DNA of 45,003 nucleotides from Rhodoferax ferrireducens (GCA_002083775.1 MTEI01000020.1:1-45003), one strand, 5' to 3'; positions 14,371 to 20,939 are shown, numbered from the stretch's first letter. Notes: a model not told the origin generated them from the sequence alone. Program-made: numbers and translations.

Positions 14371-14583
14371 GTGTCATTGCATCCCACCCCCCAAGGACTA
14401 CCCCAAACCGGGTACATCCGCCAGCGCCAGCTACTCAGCTTAATCCCCGTTTCACCCGCTACGCTGTGGCGCTGGGTCAAGTCTGGTCAGTTCCCCAAGC
14501 CCGTCAAGTTGGGCAGCAACACCACCGCCTGGCGCTGCGAGCCCGTTCGCCAGTGGCTTGACGCTCAAGGCTCTACAAAATGA
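14371..14583 (+). CDS. AlpA-like helix-turn-helix regulator (70 aa)
   Basis: A small MerR/AlpA-type DNA-binding protein. TGYIRQRQLLSLIPVSPATL then WRWVKSGQFPKPVKLGSNTT and AWRCEPVRQWLD follow the AlpA pattern of a recognition helix, wing and W-x-x-x-E-V-x-x-W end. Such proteins act as activators or excision factors in P4-like satellites and Gram-negative PICIs. The start is taken as GTG at 14371, with GGAG 8 bp upstream, giving the usual family length of about 70; a longer GTG start at 14317 would run through the hairpins. The stop overlaps the next ATG by 4 bp. Confidence 0.8.
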   Translation: MSLHPTPQGLPQTGYIRQRQLLSLIPVSPATLWRWVKSGQFPKPVKLGSNTTAWRCEPVRQWLDAQGSTK

Positions 14584-14765
14584 GCCGCGCCAGCAAAAAC
14601 GGGTTGACCGCTGGTAACAGTCAACCCGTCAAAACACTTTCAAAATACGCTACCGAGTTTATAGCTACCTGCGCACGCATGGCAAGCGCTGACCCGGGTT
14701 TTTACCTGCTTTGCGTGGTGCTGCTGACACAAGCCGTTTTGCTGGCGCTGGGGGTGTTGTCATGA
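14580..14765 (+). CDS. Small membrane protein (61 aa)
   Basis: It begins MSRASKNGLTAGNSQPVKTL and ends in one hydrophobic segment, GFYLLCVVLLTQAVLLALGV. Its start and stop codons overlap those of its neighbours (ATGA, TCATGA), which is strong support for translation in the island operon. No family is recognised. Confidence 0.55.
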   Translation: MSRASKNGLTAGNSQPVKTLSKYATEFIATCARMASADPGFYLLCVVLLTQAVLLALGVLS

Positions 14766-15073
14766 GCGCCCCCGAGCAACTGTCATTCCTACCGCCGCCG
14801 CCGTTTTCCCCGACCTGGCCGCGTCAGCACACGCTCGAGGACAAGGCACTGGCGGAGCTGCTGGCTGGCCGCCTGATTGACCACCCAGCGTTCGAGGGCG
14901 ATTGTGGTTCCTGGCGTCTGGCCGCCGTAGTGTTCAACCTGCGAGCCCTGGGCTGGCCGATTGACACCATCGCCACACCTGCCCCCACCGAACAGCGCCC
15001 GGGCCGCACGGTGGCACTGTACCGCCTGCCCAGCAAATACGCCGCCCTGGCGCTGGCAGGGGGTGCCAAATGA
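14762..15073 (+). CDS. Uncharacterised island protein (103 aa)
   Basis: The ATG overlaps the preceding stop, and its own stop overlaps the next start. The segment DCGSWRLAAVVFNLRALGWP then IDTIATPAPTEQRPGRTVAL YRLP looks like a small winged helix-turn-helix of the kind found beside phage replication genes (helix, helix, charged wing ending in YRL). That reading is tentative. Its position before the primase zinc-finger gene suggests a replication accessory role. Confidence 0.6.
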   Translation: MSAPEQLSFLPPPPFSPTWPRQHTLEDKALAELLAGRLIDHPAFEGDCGSWRLAAVVFNLRALGWPIDTIATPAPTEQRPGRTVALYRLPSKYAALALAGGAK

Positions 15074-15522
15074 GCGCCGCCCCGATTGACAACATCCTTC
15101 CGCTGCTATCGAAAGTAAAGCAACGCCAGCCGGGCCAATGGAGCGCCTGCTGCCCTGCCCACGATGACAAAGGCCCGTCGCTATCAATTCGAGAGCTTCC
15201 AACAGGCGAGATTTTGTTGTTCTGCTTTTCCGGGTGTGGCGCATCTGCAATTCTGGCCGCGCTGGGGCTCGACTTCAAAGACCTCTACCCGCCCCGTGAG
15301 CCATCAGGCCGGGAGCCCAACCGTTACCCGCGCCTGCTGACCGCCGGGCAGGCACTGGAGCTGCTGGAAACCGAGGCCCGGCTGGTGGCTGTGGCCGCCG
15401 CAAACGTGTTGCATGGCGTGATGCTGCACCAGCCCGACCTTGACCGCCTGACCCAAGCCGCCGGGCGCATCGCCTGGCTACGCGAGGAAGCGTCAGCACT
15501 GGGAGGGCATCGCCATGATTAG
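15070..15522 (+). CDS. CHC2-type primase zinc-finger protein (150 aa)
   Basis: The sequence NILPLLSKVKQRQPGQWSAC then CPAHDDKGPSLSI and ILLFCFSGCGASAILAALGL carries the C-P-x-H ... C-x-x-x-C zinc ribbon of DnaG/P4-type primases (about residues 27-56). The rest (about 75-150) lacks a TOPRIM catalytic core, so this is a zinc-finger module that would act with a separate or absent polymerase domain. It overlaps the helicase gene by 8 bp. In related elements the finger and the helicase together form a split primase-helicase. Confidence 0.82.
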   Translation: MSAAPIDNILPLLSKVKQRQPGQWSACCPAHDDKGPSLSIRELPTGEILLFCFSGCGASAILAALGLDFKDLYPPREPSGREPNRYPRLLTAGQALELLETEARLVAVAAANVLHGVMLHQPDLDRLTQAAGRIAWLREEASALGGHRHD

Positions 15523-16495
15523 CCCCGACCTGCTGGCGCTGGTGGACGAACAGGCCGCCGCGCTGCCCACCTTCACGCCCCTGGCTGCAATGGACTTGCG
15601 AGAGCTGGCGCTGCACCAGTTCAAGCACCGCGAGCCGCTGCTGCTGCCGTGGCTGAACTCGCAAGACCTGGCGATGATTTTTGCCGGACGTGGCATTGGC
15701 AAAACCCACCTGGCAATGGGCATCAGTATGGCCGTGGCCACGGGTGGCACGTTCGCCAAATGGAGCGCCCCAAGGCCTGCCAAGGTGCTCTATCTTGATG
15801 GTGAGCTGCCCGGGGCCGTGCTGCAAACCCGCCTGGCCATGCACCTGCCAGACGTGGAGCCCGCGCCGGGGTTCCTGCGACTGTTCACCCCCGACCTGCT
15901 GCCTGAAGGGGTGCCACTGCCTGACCTGAGCACCCTTGACGGGCAGTACACCATCAATGCCATGATGGAAGATGACACCGAACTGGTGGTCATTGACAAC
16001 CTGAGCGCCTGGTGCCGCACGGGCCGCGAAAACGAGGCAGAGTCCTGGCACCCGATAGCGACCTGGATTCTGCAACTTCGCCGCCGTGGCCTGGCCGTGC
16101 TGCTGATTCACCATGCTGGCAAAGGTGGTCAACAGCGTGGCACATCCAAGCGCGAGGACTTGCTTGATGTGGTCATTGGCCTGAGCCGCCCCAAGGACTA
16201 CGACCCCAAGCAGGGTGCCGTGTTCGTTCTGGAGTTCACCAAGGCCCGCAACCTGGCAGGCGATGACGCGCAAAGCCTTGAGCTAGAGCTGGGTGGTGAC
16301 GAAACCCGCGCCGTGTGGAAGTGCAGCACCGTGGAGGCTTCGACCTTTGACCGGGTGGTGACGCTGGCCAATGAAGGCCTGAGCCAAGCCGAAATAGCGA
16401 CCGAGCTCGACCTGAACAAGTCGTCTGTGAGTCGTCACTTGCGAAATGCAAAGGGTCTTGGAGTGCTGCATTCAACCGCAAGGGCAGCATCATGA
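15515..16495 (+). CDS. RepA-like hexameric helicase with C-terminal HTH (326 aa)
   Basis: A P-loop ATPase of the RepA/DnaB branch that would unwind the element's origin. Walker A is AGRGIGKTHLAMGIS (about residues 57-71), Walker B is ELVVIDNLSAWCRTG (about 156-170), and LAVLLIHHAGKGGQQRGTSK supplies the H-motif sensor. The C-terminal 50 residues form a helix-turn-helix (LSQAEIATELDLNKSSVSRH), which is unusual for RepA and could bind DNA. The TGCAAC-rich region begins 33 bp after this gene, which makes it a natural target. Start and stop overlap both neighbours. Confidence 0.87.
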   Translation: MISPDLLALVDEQAAALPTFTPLAAMDLRELALHQFKHREPLLLPWLNSQDLAMIFAGRGIGKTHLAMGISMAVATGGTFAKWSAPRPAKVLYLDGELPGAVLQTRLAMHLPDVEPAPGFLRLFTPDLLPEGVPLPDLSTLDGQYTINAMMEDDTELVVIDNLSAWCRTGRENEAESWHPIATWILQLRRRGLAVLLIHHAGKGGQQRGTSKREDLLDVVIGLSRPKDYDPKQGAVFVLEFTKARNLAGDDAQSLELELGGDETRAVWKCSTVEASTFDRVVTLANEGLSQAEIATELDLNKSSVSRHLRNAKGLGVLHSTARAAS

Positions 16496-16923
16496 ACCTG
16501 CGCCAGCAACTGCTTGAAAGGACAAAAGTTGCACAGTTGCACTCCCTAGCGGTGCAACACTGCAACTTTTCAGAAAACAGTGCAACAGGCAATGCAACGC
16601 CTATGCAACAAAAGCCCGCAAACCCGCATGAAATAAGGGTTTCGAGTGCAACAGGCAATGCAACCACTGTGCAACAAGGCAGTTGCATAGGGGGGTCAAA
16701 AACACCCCCAAAAGTTGCACCGAGTTGCACTGATGTTGCATCAGTTGCGGGCCCCCTTGATGACCGGGTGACCTGCACAACGTGCCGCAACTTATGGCCG
16801 GGCAATCGCTGCCTGACCCACCGCGCCGCTGGCCTGAGTACCCGCGACCTGGCTGCCGACTTCACCCACCTGGCGCAACGCTGCCCAGCCTTCGCACCGC
16901 TGGCGCGTGCCCAAGCGCCATAG
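16492..16923 (+). CDS. Zinc-finger-like island protein overlapping iteron cluster (143 aa)
   Basis: The start overlaps the helicase stop by 4 bp. The N-terminal 85 residues are low-complexity and contain the repeated SATGNAT segment, which is imposed by the DNA repeats under the gene. The C-terminal half has CTTCRNLWPGNRCLTH, a Cys-x2-Cys-x8-Cys-x2-His set, followed by LAADFTHLAQRCPAFAPL, seen in small proteins of phage replication regions. Either a real protein tolerates the repeats, or the origin was inserted into an older gene. Confidence 0.6.
   Translation: MNLRQQLLERTKVAQLHSLAVQHCNFSENSATGNATPMQQKPANPHEIRVSSATGNATTVQQGSCIGGSKTPPKVAPSCTDVASVAGPLDDRVTCTTCRNLWPGNRCLTHRAAGLSTRDLAADFTHLAQRCPAFAPLARAQAP
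16528..16749. repeat. Iteron-like cluster of 14 TGCAAC/GTTGCA hexamers, candidate replication origin
   Basis: Exact hexamers begin at 16528, 16536, 16553, 16561, 16581, 16593, 16604, 16647, 16659, 16670, 16682, 16714, 16724 and 16735, with a near match at 16744. Within groups the spacing is 8-12 bp, so many lie on one face of the helix. Two groups of three share the arrangement TGCAACAGGCAATGCAAC. The outer groups are inverted relative to the inner ones. The position right after the helicase gene suits an origin. Confidence 0.7.
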
Positions 16924-17000
16924 CCCACCGATTCAAAGACCGAGCCCTGACCGATTCAAGACCGAGCACACCTTCACCATTTTTTTGAAAGACAACCACC

Positions 17001-17714
17001 ATGATTCTGACCGACAACGGGGGCACCACTTACGCCCCATGCCCCGCCGGGAGCTACCTGGCACGCTGTGTCCAACTGATTGACCTGGGCACACAGACCG
17101 CGACCTATGAGGGCGAAACCAAGCGAGCGCGAAAGGTGCTTATTGCCTGGGAGGTTCTGGACGATGAATGCCGCCGCGACGATGGCCAGCCGTTCATTCT
17201 GTCCAAGCGTTTCACCCAGAGCTTGCACGAAAAAGCCGCGCTGAGAAAAACACTCACGTCCTGGCGTGGCCGTGACTTCACGCCGGTGGAGCTCAAGGGG
17301 TTCGAGCTTCGGGCCGTGTTGGGCAAGGATGCCTTCATATCGGTGGTGCACACCGAAAAGGACGGCAAGACCTTTGCCAACATCGCCGCCGTGATGAAGC
17401 CGCCCAAGGGCATGACCGCACCATTACCCGGTAATGAGCCGCTGCTGCACTGGAGCATGGCAGAGCCTGACTGGACGGTGTTCGCGCAACTGGGCAGCCG
17501 CCTGGCTGACCAAATCGCCGCCAGCCCGGAATACCAAGCGCTGACCCCGCCCAAGTCGGTGACGCTGCCCGCATCGCCAGCGCCAGCCGCCCCCGTGCAT
17601 ACGCCTGCACCGCCGCCTGCCCGGCAAACAGCGCCAGCACCCAAGCCGCAAGCACCCGCCGCCGCTGATACGGGCTCAGGGTTCGATGACATGGACTCGG
17701 ACATACCGTTCTGA
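17001..17714 (+). CDS. Putative ssDNA-binding protein with SSB-type acidic tail (237 aa)
   Basis: The N-terminal 160 residues (YLARCVQLIDLGTQTATYEG, KVLIAWEVLDDECRRDDGQP, LRAVLGKDAFISVVHTEKDG) look like a beta-rich OB-fold domain of the type found in phage replication clusters. A long Pro/Ala linker follows (about 175-220). The last residues DDMDSDIPF match the conserved acidic tip of bacterial SSB (DDDIPF), which recruits repair and replication partners. The most likely role is to coat single strands during replication of the element. It lies 77 bp after the iteron gene and is followed by exonuclease genes. Confidence 0.72.
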   Translation: MILTDNGGTTYAPCPAGSYLARCVQLIDLGTQTATYEGETKRARKVLIAWEVLDDECRRDDGQPFILSKRFTQSLHEKAALRKTLTSWRGRDFTPVELKGFELRAVLGKDAFISVVHTEKDGKTFANIAAVMKPPKGMTAPLPGNEPLLHWSMAEPDWTVFAQLGSRLADQIAASPEYQALTPPKSVTLPASPAPAAPVHTPAPPPARQTAPAPKPQAPAAADTGSGFDDMDSDIPF

Positions 17715-17790
17715 CCAACCGCAACCAAAAGCGCAACGCTGGCCGTTCTGCTGGCGCTGCGCACCGCCCACCCACATTCGAGAAAGCATC

Positions 17791-18507
17791 ATGACCGCTA
17801 TCACACTTGACATTGAAACCATCCCCAGCCAACTGCCGGGAGCCCGTGACCATATCCGCGCCAGCCTCAAACCGCCCGGCACACTCAAGAAAGCCGAGAG
17901 CATCGCCGCCTGGTGGAAAGACGACAGCGAGGCCGCCATTGAAACCGAGTACCGCCGCCAGTCCCTTGACGGTGGCCTGGCTGGCGAAATTGTCAGCATC
18001 GCCCTGGTTGCCAACGACCAAGACGATGATGAAGGCTGGAAATACTGCCGGGGGCCGGGTGAGTCCGAGGCCGCGCTGCTGACCCACTTCGCAAACGCTG
18101 TGGTGTACCGCCTTGATGCCGCCGCCCGTGGCCTGGTGGACGGGTACAACTTCGCGCAAGACCCATGGTTCATTGCCCACAATGCCGCCTTCGACCTGCC
18201 CTATATCTGGCACCGCTGCATCATCAATGGGGTGCGCCTGCCGTTCAAGTTCCCCACACCCAGCGCACGCGCTGGCAAGGACTACGGGTGCACGATGCTG
18301 GCCTGGGCTGGCTACGGTGGCCGGGTGAGTCTGGACGCGCTGTGCCGGGCCCTGGGTGTACCCAGCCCCAAGGACGGGGGCATTGATGGCGCTGGTGTTT
18401 ACGATGCCTGGCTGGCCGGGGAACGTGAGCACATCGCCGCCTACAACCTGCGCGACACCCTGGCCGCCCGTGACGTGTGGCAGCGCCTGCAAGGTAGTGC
18501 AGCATGA
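17791..18507 (+). CDS. DEDD-type 3'-5' exonuclease, PolB-proofreading-like (238 aa)
   Basis: Three exonuclease motifs are in order: Exo I LDIETIP (residues about 6-12), Exo II AHNAAFDLPYIWHRC (about 130) and Exo III AAYNLRDTLAARDVW near the end, with Tyr four residues before the last Asp. These hold the four acidic metal ligands. The family is known as predicted 3'-5' exonuclease related to PolB and is frequent in phages. The ATG at 17791 is preferred because the extra upstream codons overlap the previous gene and do not resemble the family. It probably trims replication or recombination intermediates. Confidence 0.83.
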   Translation: MTAITLDIETIPSQLPGARDHIRASLKPPGTLKKAESIAAWWKDDSEAAIETEYRRQSLDGGLAGEIVSIALVANDQDDDEGWKYCRGPGESEAALLTHFANAVVYRLDAAARGLVDGYNFAQDPWFIAHNAAFDLPYIWHRCIINGVRLPFKFPTPSARAGKDYGCTMLAWAGYGGRVSLDALCRALGVPSPKDGGIDGAGVYDAWLAGEREHIAAYNLRDTLAARDVWQRLQGSAA

Positions 18508-18659
18508 AGCGCAAAACCGCCTATTGCGTGACTGTCACGAAACCCGGTGAGACACAGCAAATCATCGTGTTTGCCCTGGCCGCCGCCCGGCGCGAGGTCA
18601 AAGCACAAAAGCGCCTGCACCCTGGCGCGTGCGTGACGCTGGCAAAGGACGCATCATGA
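18504..18659 (+). CDS. Small uncharacterised protein (51 aa)
   Basis: MKRKTAYCVTVTKPGETQQI begins at an ATG overlapping the exonuclease stop by 4 bp, and its TGA overlaps the next ATG by 4 bp. It reads as a small basic beta-alpha protein. The double coupling in the operon is the main support for it being real. Confidence 0.55.
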   Translation: MKRKTAYCVTVTKPGETQQIIVFALAAARREVKAQKRLHPGACVTLAKDAS

Positions 18660-19174
18660 GCGCCACACCAAGCCCAGCAAACAGGCCCACACGCCGCGCA
18701 AGAACTGCGCTGGGGCAAGTGCCAGCGCAAGCCAAAACACCGCAACAGCGAGGCCGTATGGCCCGGGGCAAGGGCCAATCTGGCGAACTGGAGGTGGTGG
18801 GCATCCTGCGCGAACTGACCGGGCATGATGTTCGCCGCCGGGTGCGCCAGCATGGGGGTGACAGTGACCTTGAAGGCTTGCCGGGCTGGTGCGTGGAGGT
18901 CAAGCGCCATGCCAGCACACCGCCTGCCAGCATCGCCGCCTGGTGGCGTCAGGCCTGCATTCAAGCGCATCATGCCGACCTCAAGGCCGTGCTGTTCTAC
19001 CGTGCCGACCGTGGCGCATGGCTGGCCGTGTGGCACGCCGGGCACCACTGCAAAGCCATTCCCTGGCGCATGAATGGTGACCTGCGAGACACTGTGACCG
19101 CCAGCCCTGAGACGTGGTGGCGCATGGCTGGCCGGGCCGCAAGGCAACAGGGAGCACAACCCCTCACAACTTAA
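18656..19174 (+). CDS. PD-(D/E)XK nuclease, possible Holliday-junction resolvase (172 aa)
   Basis: The core reads GKGQSGELEVVGILRELTGH, then RRRVRQHGGDSDLEGLPGWC and VEVKRHASTPPAS. The Glu of the first helix, the Asp of GDSDLEG and the E-V-K of VEVK form the PD-(D/E)XK active site as in archaeal-type and phage resolvases. The basic N-terminal 40 residues (RPTRRARTALG) suit DNA contact. The rest has LKAVLFYRADRGAWLAVW, the usual beta-core strands. The ATG overlaps the small gene before it. With the exonuclease and the SSB-like protein it makes a recombination or replication module. Confidence 0.75.
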   Translation: MSATPSPANRPTRRARTALGQVPAQAKTPQQRGRMARGKGQSGELEVVGILRELTGHDVRRRVRQHGGDSDLEGLPGWCVEVKRHASTPPASIAAWWRQACIQAHHADLKAVLFYRADRGAWLAVWHAGHHCKAIPWRMNGDLRDTVTASPETWWRMAGRAARQQGAQPLTT

Positions 19175-19208
19175 CCCCCCTAGGGAACTTCGTTGAACAG
19201 TCCGACAT

Positions 19209-19327
19209 CGCGGTTCGAATTACCCGCGAGCGACAGGGGGCTGGAAGTACCTTGACGGGGGGCACCCCCCACCCCCCCTATCAAGGTACTTCTGGCGGGT
19301 TTCCTGTCGCGGGTAATTGCGACCGCG
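19209..19327. repeat. Large imperfect inverted repeat, arms about 55 bp
   Basis: The left arm from CGCGGTTCGAATTACCCGCG through GGAAGTACCTTGACGGGGGG (19209-19262) pairs with the right arm from CCCCCCTATCAAGGTACTTC through GCGGGTAATTGCGACCGCG (about 19274-19327), with a few bulges and a 10-bp C-rich loop. As DNA it would make a large cruciform, and as RNA a very stable hairpin. No T-run follows. It lies between the replication operon and the TerS-like gene; the 220-bp gap has no other gene. Confidence 0.75.
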
Positions 19328-19357
19328 AGAAAGCGCTAGCGAATTGATAGTAAATTT

Positions 19358-19378
19358 GGTGAACGGTAAACGGTAAAT
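19358..19378 (+). repeat. Three tandem 7-bp repeats (GGTRAAY)
   Basis: GGTGAAC, GGTAAAC and GGTAAAT follow one another directly, ending 16 bp before the TerS-like start. They may be a binding site for a regulator. Confidence 0.5.
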
Positions 19379-19394
19379 TCAAGGACACCCCAAC

Positions 19395-19919
19395 ATGACC
19401 CCCTGCACCATCCCCAAAAGTCAGAACCACCTGGCGCAACTGCTGGGGGTGAGCCCGGCATTGATGACCAAGCACAAGCGCATGGGTATGCCCACCGACA
19501 CCCTGGAGGCAGCACGCGCCTGGCGTGAGAACAACCTGCACCCACTGATGACCAAGGATTCACCGATGCGTGCGCCACTACCCAGCCAGACCGATGACCG
19601 TCTGGCCGATGCGCGTGGCTGGCTTGACCTGGCCAGCGAGATGCTACAGGCCGGGCTGGCGCTGGGCTCTGACCTCGAGGCCAAAACACGCGCCAGCTTG
19701 CGAGCCGTGCCAGCGCAGCACCGAGCCGTGCTGCTGCTGCCCATTGACGTGATGGACGTTCTCTGCGGGCCCGTGCTGGCGCTGGTGACGCCCACCGACC
19801 GCACTGCCCGGTGCGATGATGGTTCGCCAGCGTTTGATGACCACCTGAGCGACGATGACGCCGCCTGGCTGGGTTCGTTCTGGTATGGCGTGGCCGCTGG
19901 TGAGATTCGGGTGACCTGA
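19395..19919 (+). CDS. Nu1/TerS-like HTH protein (174 aa)
   Basis: The N-terminal 50 residues, IPKSQNHLAQLLGVSPALMT then KHKRMGMPTDTLEAARAWRE and NNL, have the helix-turn-helix and wing seen in lambda Nu1-type small terminase subunits and related phage packaging proteins. The rest (about 65-174) is helical without known motif. In phage-inducible islands a small terminase variant redirects helper packaging, which is the reading suggested by its place as the last gene. It could equally be a regulator with the same fold. A strong terminator lies 114 bp downstream. Confidence 0.65.
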   Translation: MTPCTIPKSQNHLAQLLGVSPALMTKHKRMGMPTDTLEAARAWRENNLHPLMTKDSPMRAPLPSQTDDRLADARGWLDLASEMLQAGLALGSDLEAKTRASLRAVPAQHRAVLLLPIDVMDVLCGPVLALVTPTDRTARCDDGSPAFDDHLSDDDAAWLGSFWYGVAAGEIRVT

Positions 19920-20032
19920 AATTTTCAAGGTACTCCCTGGCCAAAATTGGCCGGGGGTGAATTCGGCGCTGAGTGCTGGCTATTCTCCAGAAAGTGCCAA
20001 GGGGGTTGTAAACCAGCCCCCACCCATGACCT

Positions 20033-20060
20033 AACCCAGCCTGACACGCTGGGTTTTTTT
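20033..20060 (+). terminator. Rho-independent terminator ending the island operon
   Basis: AACCCAGC and GCTGGGTT form an 8-bp stem with loop CTGACAC, followed by five more T. It lies 105 bp before the right attachment core. Confidence 0.85.
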
Positions 20061-20130
20061 ACGCCTGTTGTGTGAAGGGGCACACTTTTCTTTATGAGGG
20101 CATGCATGGGGGAACTATGAAAAAACACCC

Positions 20131-20178
20131 TTGAAACCCGCATGAATGCTAGTGATTCGAATGACACAGCTTCCGCCA
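20131..20178 (+). other. Right attachment site: degenerate tRNA-Ser 3' half
   Basis: CTTGAAACCCGCATG, GATTCGAATG and CACAGCTTCCGCCA follow the order of the tRNA-Ser anticodon loop, T arm and acceptor end, with losses in between. The final 14 bp are identical to attL. A similar block ends at 20879. Confidence 0.7.
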
Positions 20179-20287
20179 AAACGTAACCCTAAGTGATTGA
20201 TTTGCTTGGGGTTTTTTTCTTGTCTGGTGTGAACTGTCTTCAGTAAAGTACAACACTCTGCGCTGGAGGTCAAAAGGCTGTAGCTCT

Positions 20288-20398
20288 CATGGCCATGAGG
20301 CGGTCTATGTGCTTCACTGTTTCCATAAGACTACACAGAAGACCGCTCAGGCGGATATTGATCTGGCAGCCAAACGTTACAAATTGATTGGAGCTTGA
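20288..20398 (+). pseudogene. HigB/RelE-type toxin, C-terminal fragment
   Basis: The frame GHEAVYVLHCFHKTTQKTAQ then ADIDLAAKRYKLIGA-stop is the carboxyl end of phage-derived Gp49-like HigB toxins (VYVLHCFQKKTxKT...DI.LA..RY). The N-terminal two thirds, with most active-site residues, are lost at the junction with the integrase remnant. The antitoxin starts 3 bp later. Confidence 0.75.
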
Positions 20399-20401
20399 CC
20401 C

Positions 20402-20716
20402 ATGGTTAAAAAAACTGTTACCCCAAATGTTGACCCTGATGCTGTGGCCACTTCTTCCTGCGGCAATGTGTTCACCGATCTTGGTTTTGAACCTGGCGAG
20501 GCCGCTGTCATGGGGCTACGTGCTGATTTGATGGCGCGTTTGCGTGTGCTGGTGCAGACAGAAGGCTGGACACAGGTCCAAGCGGCAGAGCGATTCGGCA
20601 TTGCCCAATCTCGCGTCAGTGACTTGCTGCGTGGCAAGTGGGACAAGTTCAGCCTTGATATGTTGATCACACTGGCTGCGCGCGCTGGCCGCAAAGTCGA
20701 GCTGGCAGTGGCTTGA
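20402..20716 (+). CDS. Xre-family antitoxin, HigA-like (104 aa)
   Basis: It is intact. The N-terminal NVFTDLGFEPGEAAVMGLRA then DLMARLRVLVQTEGWTQVQA leads into the helix-turn-helix AAERFGIAQSRVSDLLRGKW and the end FSLDMLITLAARAGRKVELA. This is the small Xre antitoxin (HTH_37) that partners Gp49-like HigB toxins. Its toxin is truncated just upstream, so it is an orphan antitoxin that could still repress or cross-neutralise related toxins. The gap 20717-20940 holds the third attachment repeat and a terminator. Confidence 0.83.
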   Translation: MVKKTVTPNVDPDAVATSSCGNVFTDLGFEPGEAAVMGLRADLMARLRVLVQTEGWTQVQAAERFGIAQSRVSDLLRGKWDKFSLDMLITLAARAGRKVELAVA

Positions 20717-20865
20717 CTTTGGTGAAGACGTCCAAGCCCGGTATCGTGGCTGTGTCATTGATGACGCCGTTATCAAATCAACCACTTTGACTTATGCTGG
20801 GCAGGATGATGGGTAGATCGGGTGTAGTGCCTTGAAACCTGCATGGAATAAGGCTTTGCCGTGAA

Positions 20866-20879
20866 CACAGCTTTCGCCA
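20866..20879 (+). other. Third tRNA-Ser-like attachment core
   Basis: CACAGCTTTCGCCA differs by one base from the tRNA end. CTTGAAACCTGCATG lies 20 bp before it, as at 20131. Confidence 0.6.
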
Positions 20880-20887
20880 AAAATGCA

Positions 20888-20918
20888 CCCCAAATCATTG
20901 ATTTGTTTGGGGTTTTTT
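20888..20918 (+). terminator. Terminator, probably the ancestral one of tRNA-Ser
   Basis: CCCCAAA and TTTGGGG pair around an AT-rich loop and are followed by TTTTTT. A degenerate copy lies at 20186-20219. It faces the 3' end of the reductase gene. Confidence 0.7.
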
Positions 20919-20939
20919 CTTGTCTGGTGTGAACTGTCT

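Larger units (their letters stand above)
11381..20178 (+). mobile_element. Integrated 8.8-kb satellite-like element (PICI/P4-type candidate)
   Basis: The element is bounded by the tRNA-Ser 3' end and an exact 14-bp repeat of it. All genes lie on one strand, many with ATGA or TCATGA overlaps. Contents in order are integrase, BrnTA, an unknown, AlpA-like regulator, small membrane protein, unknown, primase zinc finger, RepA-like helicase, a gene containing iteron-like repeats, a protein with SSB-type tail, DEDD exonuclease, a small gene, PD-(D/E)XK nuclease and a Nu1/TerS-like gene. No capsid, tail, lysis or conjugation genes are seen. The combination of int, AlpA, own replication module and a small-terminase-like gene recalls Gram-negative phage-inducible chromosomal islands, but this class assignment is inference. 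Confidence 0.7.
20179..20879 (+). mobile_element. Relict 0.7-kb second element with toxin-antitoxin remnant
   Basis: It is bounded by the tRNA-Ser-like ends at 20178 and 20879. At 20262-20284 the bases GCGCTGGAGGTCAAAAGGCT match the integrase start region at 11585 (GCACTGGAGGTCAAACGACT; residues ALEVKRL), so a related integrase was probably deleted here. The bases 20179-20258 repeat the tRNA terminator and the last codons of the reductase gene at 20940, as seen again at 20880-20960. Confidence 0.55.

Noticed and set aside
15275..16273. Minus-strand open frame of 332 codons opposite the helicase
   Set aside because: It overlaps the Walker A/B coding sequence, is rich in Arg, Gln, His and Gly and has no recognisable domain.
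11381..20178. Complete prophage or conjugative element
   Set aside because: No capsid, portal, large terminase, tail, lysis, relaxase or type IV secretion genes are present.
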